NCBI GenBank assembly: GCA_016630905.1
Contig: WBMQ01000004.1
Coordinates: 930,001-994,000, forward strand
Direction: 5' to 3'
DNA: 64,000 nucleotides
Source of the DNA: Capillidium heterosporum
Taxonomy: Eukaryota; Entomophthoromycota; Entomophthoromycetes; Entomophthorales; Capillidiaceae
Part shown: one piece after another, positions 1 to 10,625 of the stretch
How positions within the stretch are numbered: the stretch's first letter is position 1
How the letters are laid out: each line of letters begins with the position of its first letter
Notes under the pieces: generated by a model
The model's database searches: none
What the model was told of the DNA's origin: nothing
What the model saw: only the letters and a program-made list of their open reading frames with translations
Translations under genes and position numbers: made by a program

Positions 1-168
1 CCTAGCCCATCTATAGTCCGATGTGACAAGCCGGAGTGCAAGCAAGCCGTTGTTAACCACAACCAGGCTAGGCAACAAAATATACCCGTACACAATAGCA
101 GTATGAAGAGTTGCCAGGGGTTGGACTGTCAGGTCGCCAGGTTTAACCACGCTCGTAAACACAAATAG
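1..168 (+). CDS. 3' end of an unidentified Cys-repeat protein (partial)
   Basis: An open frame runs from the left edge to a TAG at 166-168 (56 codons in view). It encodes two copies of a small motif: C-x4-C-K-x-A-V-V-N-H-N-x-A-R at codons 8-24, then C-x4-C-Q-V-A-R-F-N-H-A-R at codons 38-53. The block is clearly GC-richer than the AT-rich DNA after the stop, which supports coding. I do not recognise the family. The paired Cys and the repeated N-H-x-A-R core suggest a small repeat domain or a secreted Cys-rich protein. The start lies outside the window. Confidence 0.5.
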   Translation, partial: PSPSIVRCDKPECKQAVVNHNQARQQNIPVHNSSMKSCQGLDCQVARFNHARKHK

Positions 169-386
169 CTTTAGAGCAGCTTAGCACTAAATTTTTGATG
201 ATTTAATAAATACCTATAATCCAAATAATGCTTTAATACCAAAAATACAGGTTTTGTACTGAGTATATCTATGCCATCAAAATGTAAAAATGTTTATAAT
301 CGAAAATTTATATCTACCTATTAAACTTCGAGTATAACGAACTACAAAACAATCTAAAATTTTATTATATATTCTATTTACCAGCC

Positions 387-2175
387 TTACACCTGACCAC
401 TTAGAGCCTTATTCTTACCGAGGTTGAAATTGTTGGAGAAGGCGGTGCGATCCTTGGGTTTGACATTCAAGATAATCGTCTTACCCATAGCCATGTGCAT
501 GGTAATATGGCAGTGCATGTACCAAGCTCCCGGGTTATCAGCTACAAACCTAATGGCGTACCATCCACACTGGGTAGGAGGTTTGGGTTCTTCACCCAAC
601 CTGGAATCGGGTCCGTTCAAACTGAACTCGATGAAGTTGTTGAGCTCCTTAGTACTAGATAGTAAGGGGGCTTGGTTGACGTACTGGTTGTAGTGGGTGA
701 AGGTATCTACATACAGAGGTAATCTGGTAGACTTCTCCAAAGCGGCGTCGATCTTAGGGTTGTCGACGTTGGGATCGTACATACTTTTACCGTTGGCGAC
801 GACATGGAAGACGTGGCCGTGCAAATGCCAGGGGTGGTATTGGCAGGAACCAAATCCAGCTGGCATGAGGTGTTCCATGACTATTTGGACAGAATCTCCT
901 TCTTCAACTTCATGGATCTCGTGGTCCTTCTCGTAAGTGCCATCTTCTATGGATTGTAAAACGACTTGGCTACGTTTGGGGTTACGCTGCAAGTTGATGG
1001 TTTCAAAAATTTCAGGGCCTTCAGGGTGTACAGTGATGTTGGCCATAACCTTGAGATAGATATGCTTGTTGACCTTCTTGGGCACGGGGACGTAGTGTGA
1101 GCTTTTGATCTTCTTGTAAATGTTGGAAGTAAACATGCGGTTTTCGATCCAACGATCTGGTTTCAAAATTGGCTCGGGGATGTTGATTTCAGTCTTGAGT
1201 TCGGTAGTCAAGGATTTGGCACCGTTGTAGTGGAGATAGCCTTTACCGTTAATGGAATGAGGGTCAACTACGACGGTTCTGCGGGAGGACATGATATAGT
1301 TGGCTTTGGGTTGATCGGCCTTGAAGAGAACAGAGATACGTTGGCCACCAAAAATTTCAATGTGATCGACAGCAACCGGCTCCAGGTAGGTGCCATCCTG
1401 CTCGATAACTGTGAATTTGTGGCCTTGGATCGTGAAGTTCATCTTGTCAGCACCTAAAGCACCAATAATACGTAGCCTGTAGGTTTTTCCTTGATCGACG
1501 TTTATGGCGCCATAACCGCTGTTGAAGGGAAGCGTATCGTTGCTTTTACCGTTAGCGTTCCAAACTTTGTAGCCATGACCGTTGAATAAAGTAATATCCG
1601 ATTCACCAGGGCCTTTGAAAGGGATGCTGGTGATGCCCTTATAGATATCGTTTACTTCCTTGTGCCACAGTTCTGAAATTAAAAGGACTCTTTCTTCATC
1701 GTACTTGTATCTTGGCTCCAACTTTAAGATCTCCTTCCATTCGTTTGGATCTTCCTGGATGATCAAGCCACCAAAAGCATGTTCACCGTCGAATCTAGTG
1801 TGGGCGTGGTACCAGTGAGTTCCACTCTGTTCTGAGACGTCAAAATGGTAGACATAGCTCTCACCGGGCTGGATTGGAGCTTGAGTTATCATAGGTACAC
1901 CGTCTGAGTAAGGAGTTCCTTTCTGCAGGATACCGTGCCAGTGGATGGAAAAGTTGGTGGGCAATTTGTTGATGACCTTGACAGTAACTGAATCTCCCTT
2001 GGTTACGTTGAGGAGGGGGCCGGGGAACTGACCGTTGATGGTGTAGCCCATGTAGCCGTAGTTAGCTGGGGCCATCATCTTGCGTTCGACCACAAATTCA
2101 TGCTGAACGTGCTTGGAGGTGTAGAGGTCTAATAGTGCTGCAAAACTGACGAACGTTGAAGATTGAGATCCGCAT
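387..2175 (-). CDS. secreted multicopper oxidase (laccase / ascorbate-oxidase family)
   Basis: Three-cupredoxin multicopper oxidase, expected to oxidise phenols, ascorbate or metal ions with reduction of O2 to water. All four copper motifs are visible on the minus strand: HWHG near 1935, HWYHAH near 1810, HPWHLHGH near 830, and HCHITMHMAMG near 510. The length (about 570 residues after the leader) is normal and there is no C-terminal membrane anchor, so a secreted enzyme rather than a Fet3 type is likely. The conserved frame is open upstream to about residue V-V-E-R-K, preceded by a hydrophobic leader-like stretch (F-V-S-F-A-A-L-L-D-L) but no ATG. The only well-placed ATG (2175-2173), 38 bases after a TATATAAG box, is in the other frame and meets TGA after 25 codons, so the leader shows a one-base (+1) frame break or an unrecognised exon. 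The position usually holding the axial type-1 copper residue (after M-G) is Lys. Confidence 0.9.
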
Positions 2176-2212
2176 CTTGCTACTGTATTATGTTTTGAAC
2201 TGACCTAGGTCG

Positions 2213-2220
2213 CTTATATA
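2213..2220 (-). promoter_or_regulatory. TATA box of the multicopper oxidase gene
   Basis: TATATAAG on the minus strand, 38 bases before the ATG at 2175. Good match in sequence, strand and distance to a core TATA element. The transcription start is not shown by the sequence. Confidence 0.5.
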
Positions 2221-4151
2221 CTGATAGTGTAGCGATAATGTCGCTGGATCACCTACAAAATGTCTTTACAGATATTGGCATACCCTATATTTAGAGATAT
2301 ATGGGTTGGGTTTCCAAAGCTCTACGCAGAACATCTAAACTTAGCTTGCTGGTGAAGGCGTTTGCATGAATTTTTTAGATCGAACTTGGTACTTTTATTC
2401 TTCAGCAGGATGGGTGTAAGCGGAGGAGTAGGTTATTTCTACGCTTCCATGATTATTTTTAGCATAGCTTACTATCAAAACTCTGTTTTGACAGATTTCA
2501 GAAATAGGTTGTACCTAGCGACTCGATTAGGAAAGTATTGGGTTACTTTAAGTTTATACCTAAATTGGCCAAGGTGCTTGACAGAAATGTATAGGAATTT
2601 TTAAGTGCCATTTACCTAAACGTCAAACCTTTATAGTGGGATCATCAATAGTAGGAAAAATAATTTTAGATACGTGAAACAAACTATCGAGTACTTGTAG
2701 AGATATATATTTGAAATTTGTGGTGGTGTTTTTGGTAAACGAGTTTTGGAGAATATTTGTATTATATTTAGAATATGGCTCAAGAGATTAAAATATATTT
2801 ATACTGTATATATCAAAGATGGATACTAGTCTACTTTCATAAGCCATATTATTTTCTAAATATCGATATTTCAAAAAAGCGACTTCAAACGGGAACAGTA
2901 CCTAGAGTCGCTTAAAACATAAGATATACATAAAAATTAACCACTCAAGGCGTTCATATATATCAAGCTTTTAAGAATAGTACTTCAATTTTATAAATAG
3001 ATGGCTTCGATATGCATATCAGATTTTAGAAATATTGAAAGGTGGTCCCAACATAAAATAAGTCTGAAGTTTAAGCCATTCTGTTTGAAATTAATCTGTG
3101 CCAGGCTACTCAATTTATTAGATAAGCCCATTAAAGCTTGCCAAACTACACAACTAACTTCAAACAAGATGGTACAGCTTTGGCAACATCACTACAACCT
3201 CGCTAAATTTTCAAATAGAGATGCTGGGAATGTCGCCAGTTGATTTTAAAAATTAAAAATATATCAATAGGGTCAAGTCTATTAGATGCATAGAATTTTA
3301 TAGCTGCCAAATATATTCTCGCTTTTTGCAGTATTAGCTTGTTACGTACATCTAGTTAGATTCCATCAGATAGAAAGCTTTGAAATATTTTAGAGGGCCA
3401 TTTGAAAACAATGTTATTTTGGACATCGCAGCTATACAACGGTATCAGTGGCGCCCTTTCTATTTTTATTTGGAAATAAAAGACTATGCCAAAGCGGTTC
3501 ATAACACTGCTCCAAGATAGCAATAACTTGAACATATATCCGACATTTTCTAAAAAAGCTCACATTTAAACAAGGTACTTTGTTTAATCGCTCATTCCGC
3601 ATAATCTAGCTACAGATTGCATCAGATCAACAGTATCGCAAAAATAGTCTTTATAGAAAATATGCTAGATATGGAAGGATATTCTTTACTACCTTGAAGG
3701 AATATAGTTGCTTCAAAAAGAAATAAAATAGCCTATTTCCAAAGTATAACATTCCCCTTAATTTGGTAAGATAGTATTGATAGATCTGTTTACCCAACGG
3801 CAACCTTCCAGACTTCCAAATCTAAGTTAGTGCGAGTATGGAGCGGTAAACAAGTTCCCGAAGGATTTTATAACTTGTTGGGGTTTTCAGATTGCTCAAT
3901 ATATGGCACCAAAGCGTAAAGATGGTAGGAAATACATATTTGAACAAGGTGTACCCAAAAGTTTGGAATTGGTAAAATATTTCATAAAGTAATTCTCTCG
4001 CTTGATCGATTTGTCAGATACATTTAGTTTTAAAGTCTATATCAAGCGTATCTGGTAGGTAGAAGTGAAGAGAGTAGTCTATGGTAAAAATACAAATAAA
4101 GAGGTTACTTAAGAATACACGACGATCTTTAATTAGCAAAGTCATATATAT
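2221..4151. other. AT-rich intergenic region
   Basis: About 1.9 kb between the oxidase promoter and the RecQ 3' end. Open frames of 60-80 codons occur (for example 3001-3243) but show no motif, no codon bias and no splice support. I see no RNA gene or repeat here. Confidence 0.6.
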
Positions 4152-6671
4152 CTAATCGTTGAGGGCGGGCAGCGGGTCCAAATTTATCCTGACGTTAAAG
4201 GACTTGTCAAATAGCAAAGCCTTTCCTTTCATAGTAACGTTAAGGTACCTAAAATAAGGTAAAATGCATTTAGTTTATTCATATCATAAACTTTTCGAAA
4301 TAAACACTTACACTATTGTTTTGTAAGCCGTAAACTGGAATTCCATCTTGATGATATTGTTGAGTACCAGTCGAACAATTAAATTTTCGATGATCTTTGA
4401 AAAGTTAATCAATATATAAAAATAAAACTTACTATTTTCGTAAAATGCTTCGCTATTGGCAGTACTACACTGCCATTGGTTTTAAGTTCGAGTACCGGTG
4501 GTAGGTAGGACTTTACCGCCTTGAGTTGGGTGATCAGCATAGCTGCTGTAACTTTCTTACGATCCAGTTTGGAAGCGGTTTCAGTTGTATTTCTTGATGG
4601 CATCCAATATGTGGACGATAGCTTTCGAAAGTTCAGTAGCGTCGATACCGCCTTTGGTGCCGGCGTCCTTGGCAGCACAGTTGTCACATACACCGCAGTC
4701 CTTGATAGTTTTGTTGATGGTGGAGATCGTAATTAGATTGAGTAACTTGGACGGGTCAGGGAATCCCGTTGTAAAGTAGGATTGGAGGACGGCGGCTCGA
4801 CATTTGTGTCCAACGTTCGCGTAGATTGCCATGGCATGTGACTGCTTGAGGCCATCAGCTTCAGTTACGGTCATACTACAAATTCGGGAAACATCACTGT
4901 CCTTATACATTAGAACACAGGTTGAATCCTTACCATCGCGTCCCGCTCTTCCACTCTCCTGATAGTATCCTACATTGTTATAAGAAAATGACCTGGACTA
5001 CTTACTTACCATCTAGTGATTTGGAAGGGGTATGATGAATGACAAAGCGTACTGATGGATGGTTGATGCCGAGACCGAAAGCTACCGTTGCAACAACTAT
5101 TTTTACTTTGCCTAAACGCCACCTACGGTGAATGTCATCCTTGTATACCTACAAATATAAATATTGTTATGAATTAATACTTTACGTCGTCGAAATCAGC
5201 GTGGTAGGGCTCCACTCGCATACTGTTATTCGACAAAGTATTCAGCATGTTGGCTATATCTACACATTCCCGCTTGGAGAAGCAATATATGATGCCGGTT
5301 TCATTGTTGTGGTTTGTCTGTATAAAGGCCAACATCTCTGTACAGCACTCTTCGATGGAATCAGGTTTGTTAACCACTCTGTATTTCAAATTTGGTCCTG
5401 GGTAAAATTTAGCATGGTGCTTTATCAAAAAGTTACGAGACAAGGGGGCGGTAAAGAATAAACATTGTCCTTCGTAGTTTGGCCCATCTAAATTTAAGAT
5501 GCTGAGTACCGACTTTTGAACTGTTGGGGAAAGTGTTGCCTACAGCCATTTAGCAAAACTAAACTCTTTAAATTACTGTTAGAGCGGTTATGGGAACGGT
5601 TGGGAAGACTGTCTAAGTTAAATGTGAAAGCTTAGTTTACAATCTAAAACTACAAATTAGCTTACTTTAAGAACCCCTAATTTCTATAAAAACAATAAAT
5701 GAATATATGTTTTGAACAAATATTTACTTTGTAATCGGGTCTTTATAAACAATTGAGGCTTTAGTATTTGTTAGAGAAAAATAAGATACCTGAAATCATG
5801 GCCAAGTTGGGAACAGCAATGGCACTCATCTATAACAAACCTCAGTATCCGACCTGAAGTATAAGCCTTCTCCAGAGCTGTTAGGAATTGTTTTGACTTT
5901 GCTATCAGTTCGGGTGTTATATATAAAAATAATAGATAATCCTTCAATCCCAAGCTACACAAGTCATTTGAATTAATCTTACTAATTGGGGTTCTCAACA
6001 AATGCATTATTTGTTTTCGCGTTTCCTTATCTGTGCTTCCAGTTAGTGATAGCGCTGGTACTCCTAGTTGTTTAAGGTCATAGATCTGGTCCTTTATCAA
6101 CGATATAAGAGGTGATATGACGATGGTTATCTTCTTATAGTCATCGTTATCCACTAATGCTGGAAGTTGGTAGCACAGACTTTTGCCGCCACCTAAATTT
6201 GATAAACAATTTAAATTTAAAATAGGTACCTGTAGGCATAACCACCATAATATCTCTACTATCCAAGCTGGCGTTAACAATTGCTTCCTGATTGAATTTG
6301 AAGGTTGAGTGTTTGAAAGCGGTAATCATCGATAATTTGACCTCTTCCGAATTCGGCAAGTCTTTTTGATAGTAGTATTCGATATCTTTAAAATCATTCC
6401 TAATTTTGGCCTTTTTAGCTACTGGCTTGTCGGTTACGATAAGTTTATCCCGTTTGGATATAAGTAGATTACGCAAGTACTCCAACCTATCTATCTCTTT
6501 ATTGATAATTTCTATTTCTGCATTTACAGCATACAATGAATCGACTTCAGTACCAGGATAGTTCAGTTGGGCCTCTGCAATGCTTAATTTGAACGACGCA
6601 TCTTCCTCATTTGGGCTGATTCCATTATCTTCTTGGTCACTAACTAAATCTATAACACCTTTATCTATCAT
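4152..6671 (-). CDS. RECQ1/RECQL-type RecQ DNA helicase
   Basis: ATP-dependent 3'-5' helicase for replication-fork and recombination intermediates in the nucleus. Exons: 6671-6230, 6192-5790, 5740-5728, 5683-5666, 5612-5577, 5539-5186, 5148-5010, 4969-4433, 4394-4312, 4248-4152. Order: SUMO-interaction-like VIDLVSD, coiled coil (about residues 40-70, as in human RECQ1), Walker [49 protein letters not shown], Zn-binding Cys cluster (CGVCDNC) and a winged-helix RQC end ([14 protein letters not shown]). Three consecutive tiny exons (13, 18 and 36 nt) rebuild the conserved R-P-D-Y-K, L-G-V-L-K and [10 protein letters not shown] segments. Oddities: the aromatic-loop Trp of SQWGHDFR is Leu, and near 4590 the frame jumps +1 between I-K-K and T-E-T-A-S-K-L. 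No HRDC domain, as expected for RECQ1. Start chosen at the Met directly before the acidic N-terminus; an upstream in-frame Met at 6764 would add a hydrophobic leader that fits poorly. Confidence 0.9.
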
Positions 6672-7030
6672 TATGTTGGTATTAATAGTTGGTTGATTGG
6701 ATAGATAATCTATAAAGAAAAGATAGAAAAGCACAGCCACTGAATACAGATATCTCATTATCATTCCGCAGTTATAGGTGTTTTGCCAGTTTTAGAGTGA
6801 GATTGCAAATATGATTCATTAGATTGAACTTCCCTCCATTTAATTGGATAAAATAATTCACTTTTAAATGGTAGAATTTAGCTCGAATTTTGATTACTCA
6901 AGTTTAATTGAATAGCCTTTATAACTATCAACTCGCAGCAAATGATATTAAGGAGGGAAAATATAAGAAGCTTTTGGATTCAAAAGTCGTTGTTATCTCT
7001 CTTTTCAACTCAACAAATATTTTCATACTG
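6672..7030. promoter_or_regulatory. shared divergent promoter region of RecQ and RAD54
   Basis: The 359 bases between the chosen ATG of the minus-strand RecQ gene and the ATG of the plus-strand RAD54 gene. It is AT-rich, and both genes act in recombination repair, so co-regulation is plausible. I could not identify a specific transcription-factor site. Confidence 0.45.
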
Positions 7031-10000
7031 ATGGGAGGTGCAATTGAATTATCATCTCAAGAGCTCTCCAGCTTAACTGACAGTCAGGATCTGGTAGAAG
7101 TAGAAAATGCGTCCTCCGACCTGAACCTCGACTTTGACTCTAACAGCGACGATGATTTTATGGACACCTCACAGTTTGCCAAAAAACCTAAGATTGTCAA
7201 GCCTCCCAAAGTCGACTTTCCAAATAAACTTCGTGCTCCAGTCAGTAAACCATTTCCTCCCCCTAAACCAAGTATCGTTATTAAAGCACAATCGCCCAAA
7301 GTTCAGCCACAAGTTAAAGCAAAGGAAGTTATTCATATTTCAGATGATGCCGAAAGTGAAGTGGAGATGGAGATTGAAAGTGAAGACGAAGATGAGCGTG
7401 GAATATTCAACCAACTTACAAGTAAAAGCGATTCAATCAGTTCAAATGAAGAGCCAAAGACGCCACCACCATTCGTTCCATCAAAAGCCGAATCCAGACA
7501 CAGTCAACTTTCAACTTCTTTTGCCTCGAGTAAATCAATATCTACCTTTAAATCAGCCTCCTTAGGCGCTAGATTCACAGCCGATGAGGCAAAAGCAAAC
7601 GAAGTTAAACTCTTTACCCCATTTCAGCCAGTCCGACCATTGACTAAATCTAAACCGTACGCCTTAGGTTCCAAGCTTACTCCAGAAGAGCTTAAAGCCA
7701 ACGAGAAGAAGTTGTACAAGCCCTTTATCATACCTGGTTCGTTAGGACGTAACGGTGTCGAAAAGCGTAAGTGTGCTCCAACCTTCAAAACAAAGAAGGA
7801 CGAGTCTCCAAAGAAAAACAAGCTGACTGCTCGGGACATCCGTAATAACTACGGATTTGGTGAGTTACAGGACAATCAATTCTATTTGACCAAGAAAGAT
7901 AGCAGGTATTTCAAAGATGTGGCCAAGATATTTAGACCTTTCAAGATTCCGTACTTGGACCCACTTAAATTGGAAGAATGCAGAGACAACGATCCAAGAG
8001 CTCTGGTCCTAGGTATGCGCCCGAGGCACAACAGTCAGAATCTACTCAAACCTTTGCATGACCCGAATGCAGAAGGGGCCCTTGTACTGTACCGCCCTGA
8101 AATCGAGCTCAACGAGATGGAGAAGCTTCGGATCCAGGCTAAGGCAGCTGCCACTTTGGAAAGCAGCGGTTCTTTGGAGGATCTTCCTGAAGTTGCAGTT
8201 GTCGTTGATCCTAGGTTGGCCAAGGTACTCCGACCTCATCAGATTGAAGGCGTCAAGTTCTTGTATAATTGTACGACCGGTAGGATTATGAAGGATGCCT
8301 ATGGGTGCATTATGGCTGACGAAATGGGTTTGGGTAAGACACTACAGTGCATCACATTACTATGGACTTTATTAAGACAGTCACCGACCCCCACGCAACC
8401 TACTGCTGACAGATGTTTGATTGTGTGCCCCAGTACACTGGTCAAGAATTGGGCCAATGAGTTGGAGAAGTGGATCGGCAAAGGTAGAGTCAAGCCGGTA
8501 GTCTGTGATCACAAGCCAAGCACTGACAAGGGTACTGTCAAAGAGCAGCTGGCTCGAGATATTCAGAGGTACCTCAGCCCTTCACGTCGCACCGGTGCAA
8601 CCCCAGGTAGATTTTTTGACTTATATGTTTGTTAATTTCTTTGTAGTTGCCATCATCAGCTATGAGAATTTACGCAACAACGTCGAGATCTTTGGACAGG
8701 AGTCCATCGGACTTATCTTGTGCGACGAAGGTCATCGTCTCAAAAACTCCAATTCGCAATTGTTTGTTGCCCTAAACCAGCTCAACGCCAAGCGACGAGT
8801 CATCTTATCAGGAACTCCGATTCAGGTAAATTAATTGACTTTATTTTATTCACCATATTTTAGAATGATCTTTCTGAGTACTTCTCACTGCTAAACTTCG
8901 CCAACCCCGGTTTACTAGGCACCCCCAATCAATTTCGACGCGATTTTGAGTTACCAATCCTTCGAGGCCGAGATGGCGACGCTACTCAAAAGGAAAGAGA
9001 TGTTGGTGATGCAAAGCTGCAAGAGCTTAACACGCTATGCTCCAAGTTTATTATCCGACGTACCAACGATTTGTTAAGTAAGTACCTGCCGACAAAGTAT
9101 GAATACGTCGTCTTTTGCAAATTGAGTCCGACCCAACAGCTCCTTTACGACAATTACCTCAAATCTAGGGCTCTGAAAGATTTGCAAGCTGAGCAGTCAG
9201 GAGGTCAAACTTCTAGGGCATTCAAGGCTATAACCACGTTGAAGAATATGTGCAACCATCCCAAACTTTGTGATGATCTGGAGAAGTCCAAGGGGGCTTG
9301 CGCGATCATCGAAGAATTTGAAAGGAAGCAGGCTCTTCGACCTACTTCAAACCAAGGATACTCGCGAAAATCGGCTTCGAAGTTCAATATCGAGTGGTCT
9401 TCCAAGTTTTGGTTACTAGACCGTATGTTAGCTGACATAAAGAAGACTACTGATGATAAGATGGTCCTCATCAGCAACTACACCAAAACCTTGGAGATGC
9501 TGGAGAAACTGTGTAGGTCACGGGGGTACACCTGTATCCGACTTGATGGAAGTATGACTACCTCGAAGAGGGCCAAGATTATCGACCAGTTCAATGACCC
9601 CGACGGTGGGATTTTCATCTTTTTACTCAGTTCCAAGGCTGGCGGTTGCGGTGTCAACTTGGTAGGTGCTAATCGACTAATCCTCTTCGATCCGGACTGG
9701 AATCCAGCTAACGATCAACAAGCCTTAGCTCGTGTGTGGCGTGATGGGCAGAAGAAGACGTGTTACATCTACCGCCTAATTGCAGCCGGTTCCATTGAAG
9801 AGAAGATCTTCCAACGTCAAAGTCATAAGCAAACGCTAAGTTCGTGCGTCGTAGATGCTGAAGCTAACGAGGATCGTCACTTCTCAAGAGATGAGCTTAG
9901 GGAACTCTTCTTGACGAACAAAGAAGTGTACACTGAAACACATGATAAGTTCAACTGTTCATACGGGTGCGATAAACCAGATAGAGAGAATGCCAATTAC

Positions 10001-10138
10001 GGGAATCTGGCCTCATGGTCCCATTTTTCAGAGGATTTAAGACACAAAGTTGCCGACCCTATACTGAAATCGGCAACCAAGGGCTTCGACATGCTGGCCT
10101 ATATCTTTCAGTTCAACTCTCATGCCTTTTTGAAGTAA
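7031..10138 (+). CDS. RAD54: RAD54 homologous-recombination translocase
   Basis: Swi2/Snf2 dsDNA translocase that works with Rad51 in strand invasion and D-loop formation in the nucleus. Exons: 7031-8606, 8647-8825, 8864-10138 (introns 40 and 38 nt). Core: LRPHQIEGVKFLY, Walker A DEMGLGKT, CPSTLVKNW, DEGHRLKN box, LSGTPIQ; C-terminal helicase lobe with LSSKAGGCGVNL and R-V-W-R-D-G-Q-K-K. The tail LSSCVVD...HFSRDELRELF and the following Cys pair are typical of RAD54 itself rather than RDH54/RAD54B. The N-terminus is long, acidic and disordered with a SUMO-interaction-like VIHISDD, and has two copies of an L-G-x3-T-x-[DE]-E-x-K-A-N-E-x-K-L repeat (about 7562-7630 and 7664-7738). The start is the first ATG of an open frame that extends a little further upstream without one. 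Confidence 0.93.
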
Positions 10139-10625
10139 GCTTTGAAGTGTCATTTTGTGTAATAAATGTACTTGAGATTGTCAGGTTAAAACTTTAACTA
10201 TTATGTCGAAGTATGTTTTAAATCTTGATATAACAGCTTTCTTTACCAAAATGTAAAAGCTAGACTCACATGCATAATGAAAAATTAGCTAGCCTTAAGA
10301 TATACTTTCAGAGGTTTCGAGCATTTATATCAAAACTTACTATATTATAAAGTTACAGCATTATATCTTTACATATAGAAAGTACTTGCTAATAGTTGGT
10401 AAATTTTTATATACTACTTTGAGTTTAATTGATTTATATATACACACTAGTACCAATAAACTAACTGTATTTTGCTATTATTTAGTTCACAGATACATTA
10501 AAATCTTTGAAATTAAATCATTTCCATTTTATTAGGTTGAATAGCACTACTCAAATCTCCCAAACTATAATTGCTATCTACATTTTGACTACCTTAGTCT
10601 AAAGTTTACAGAACCGAGGCTCTCT
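10139..10625. other. intergenic region between convergent genes
   Basis: AT-rich 3' flank shared by RAD54 and the TBC gene. An AATAAA-like hexamer lies just after the RAD54 stop (about 10160). Nothing else is recognisable. Confidence 0.6.

Noticed and set aside
3001-3243. 80-codon frame after the oxidase promoter
   Set aside because: No domain, no promoter and no codon bias.
6908-7030. RAD54 frame extension with no ATG
   Set aside because: Open only by chance; begins with TTG and is AT-rich without conserved residues.
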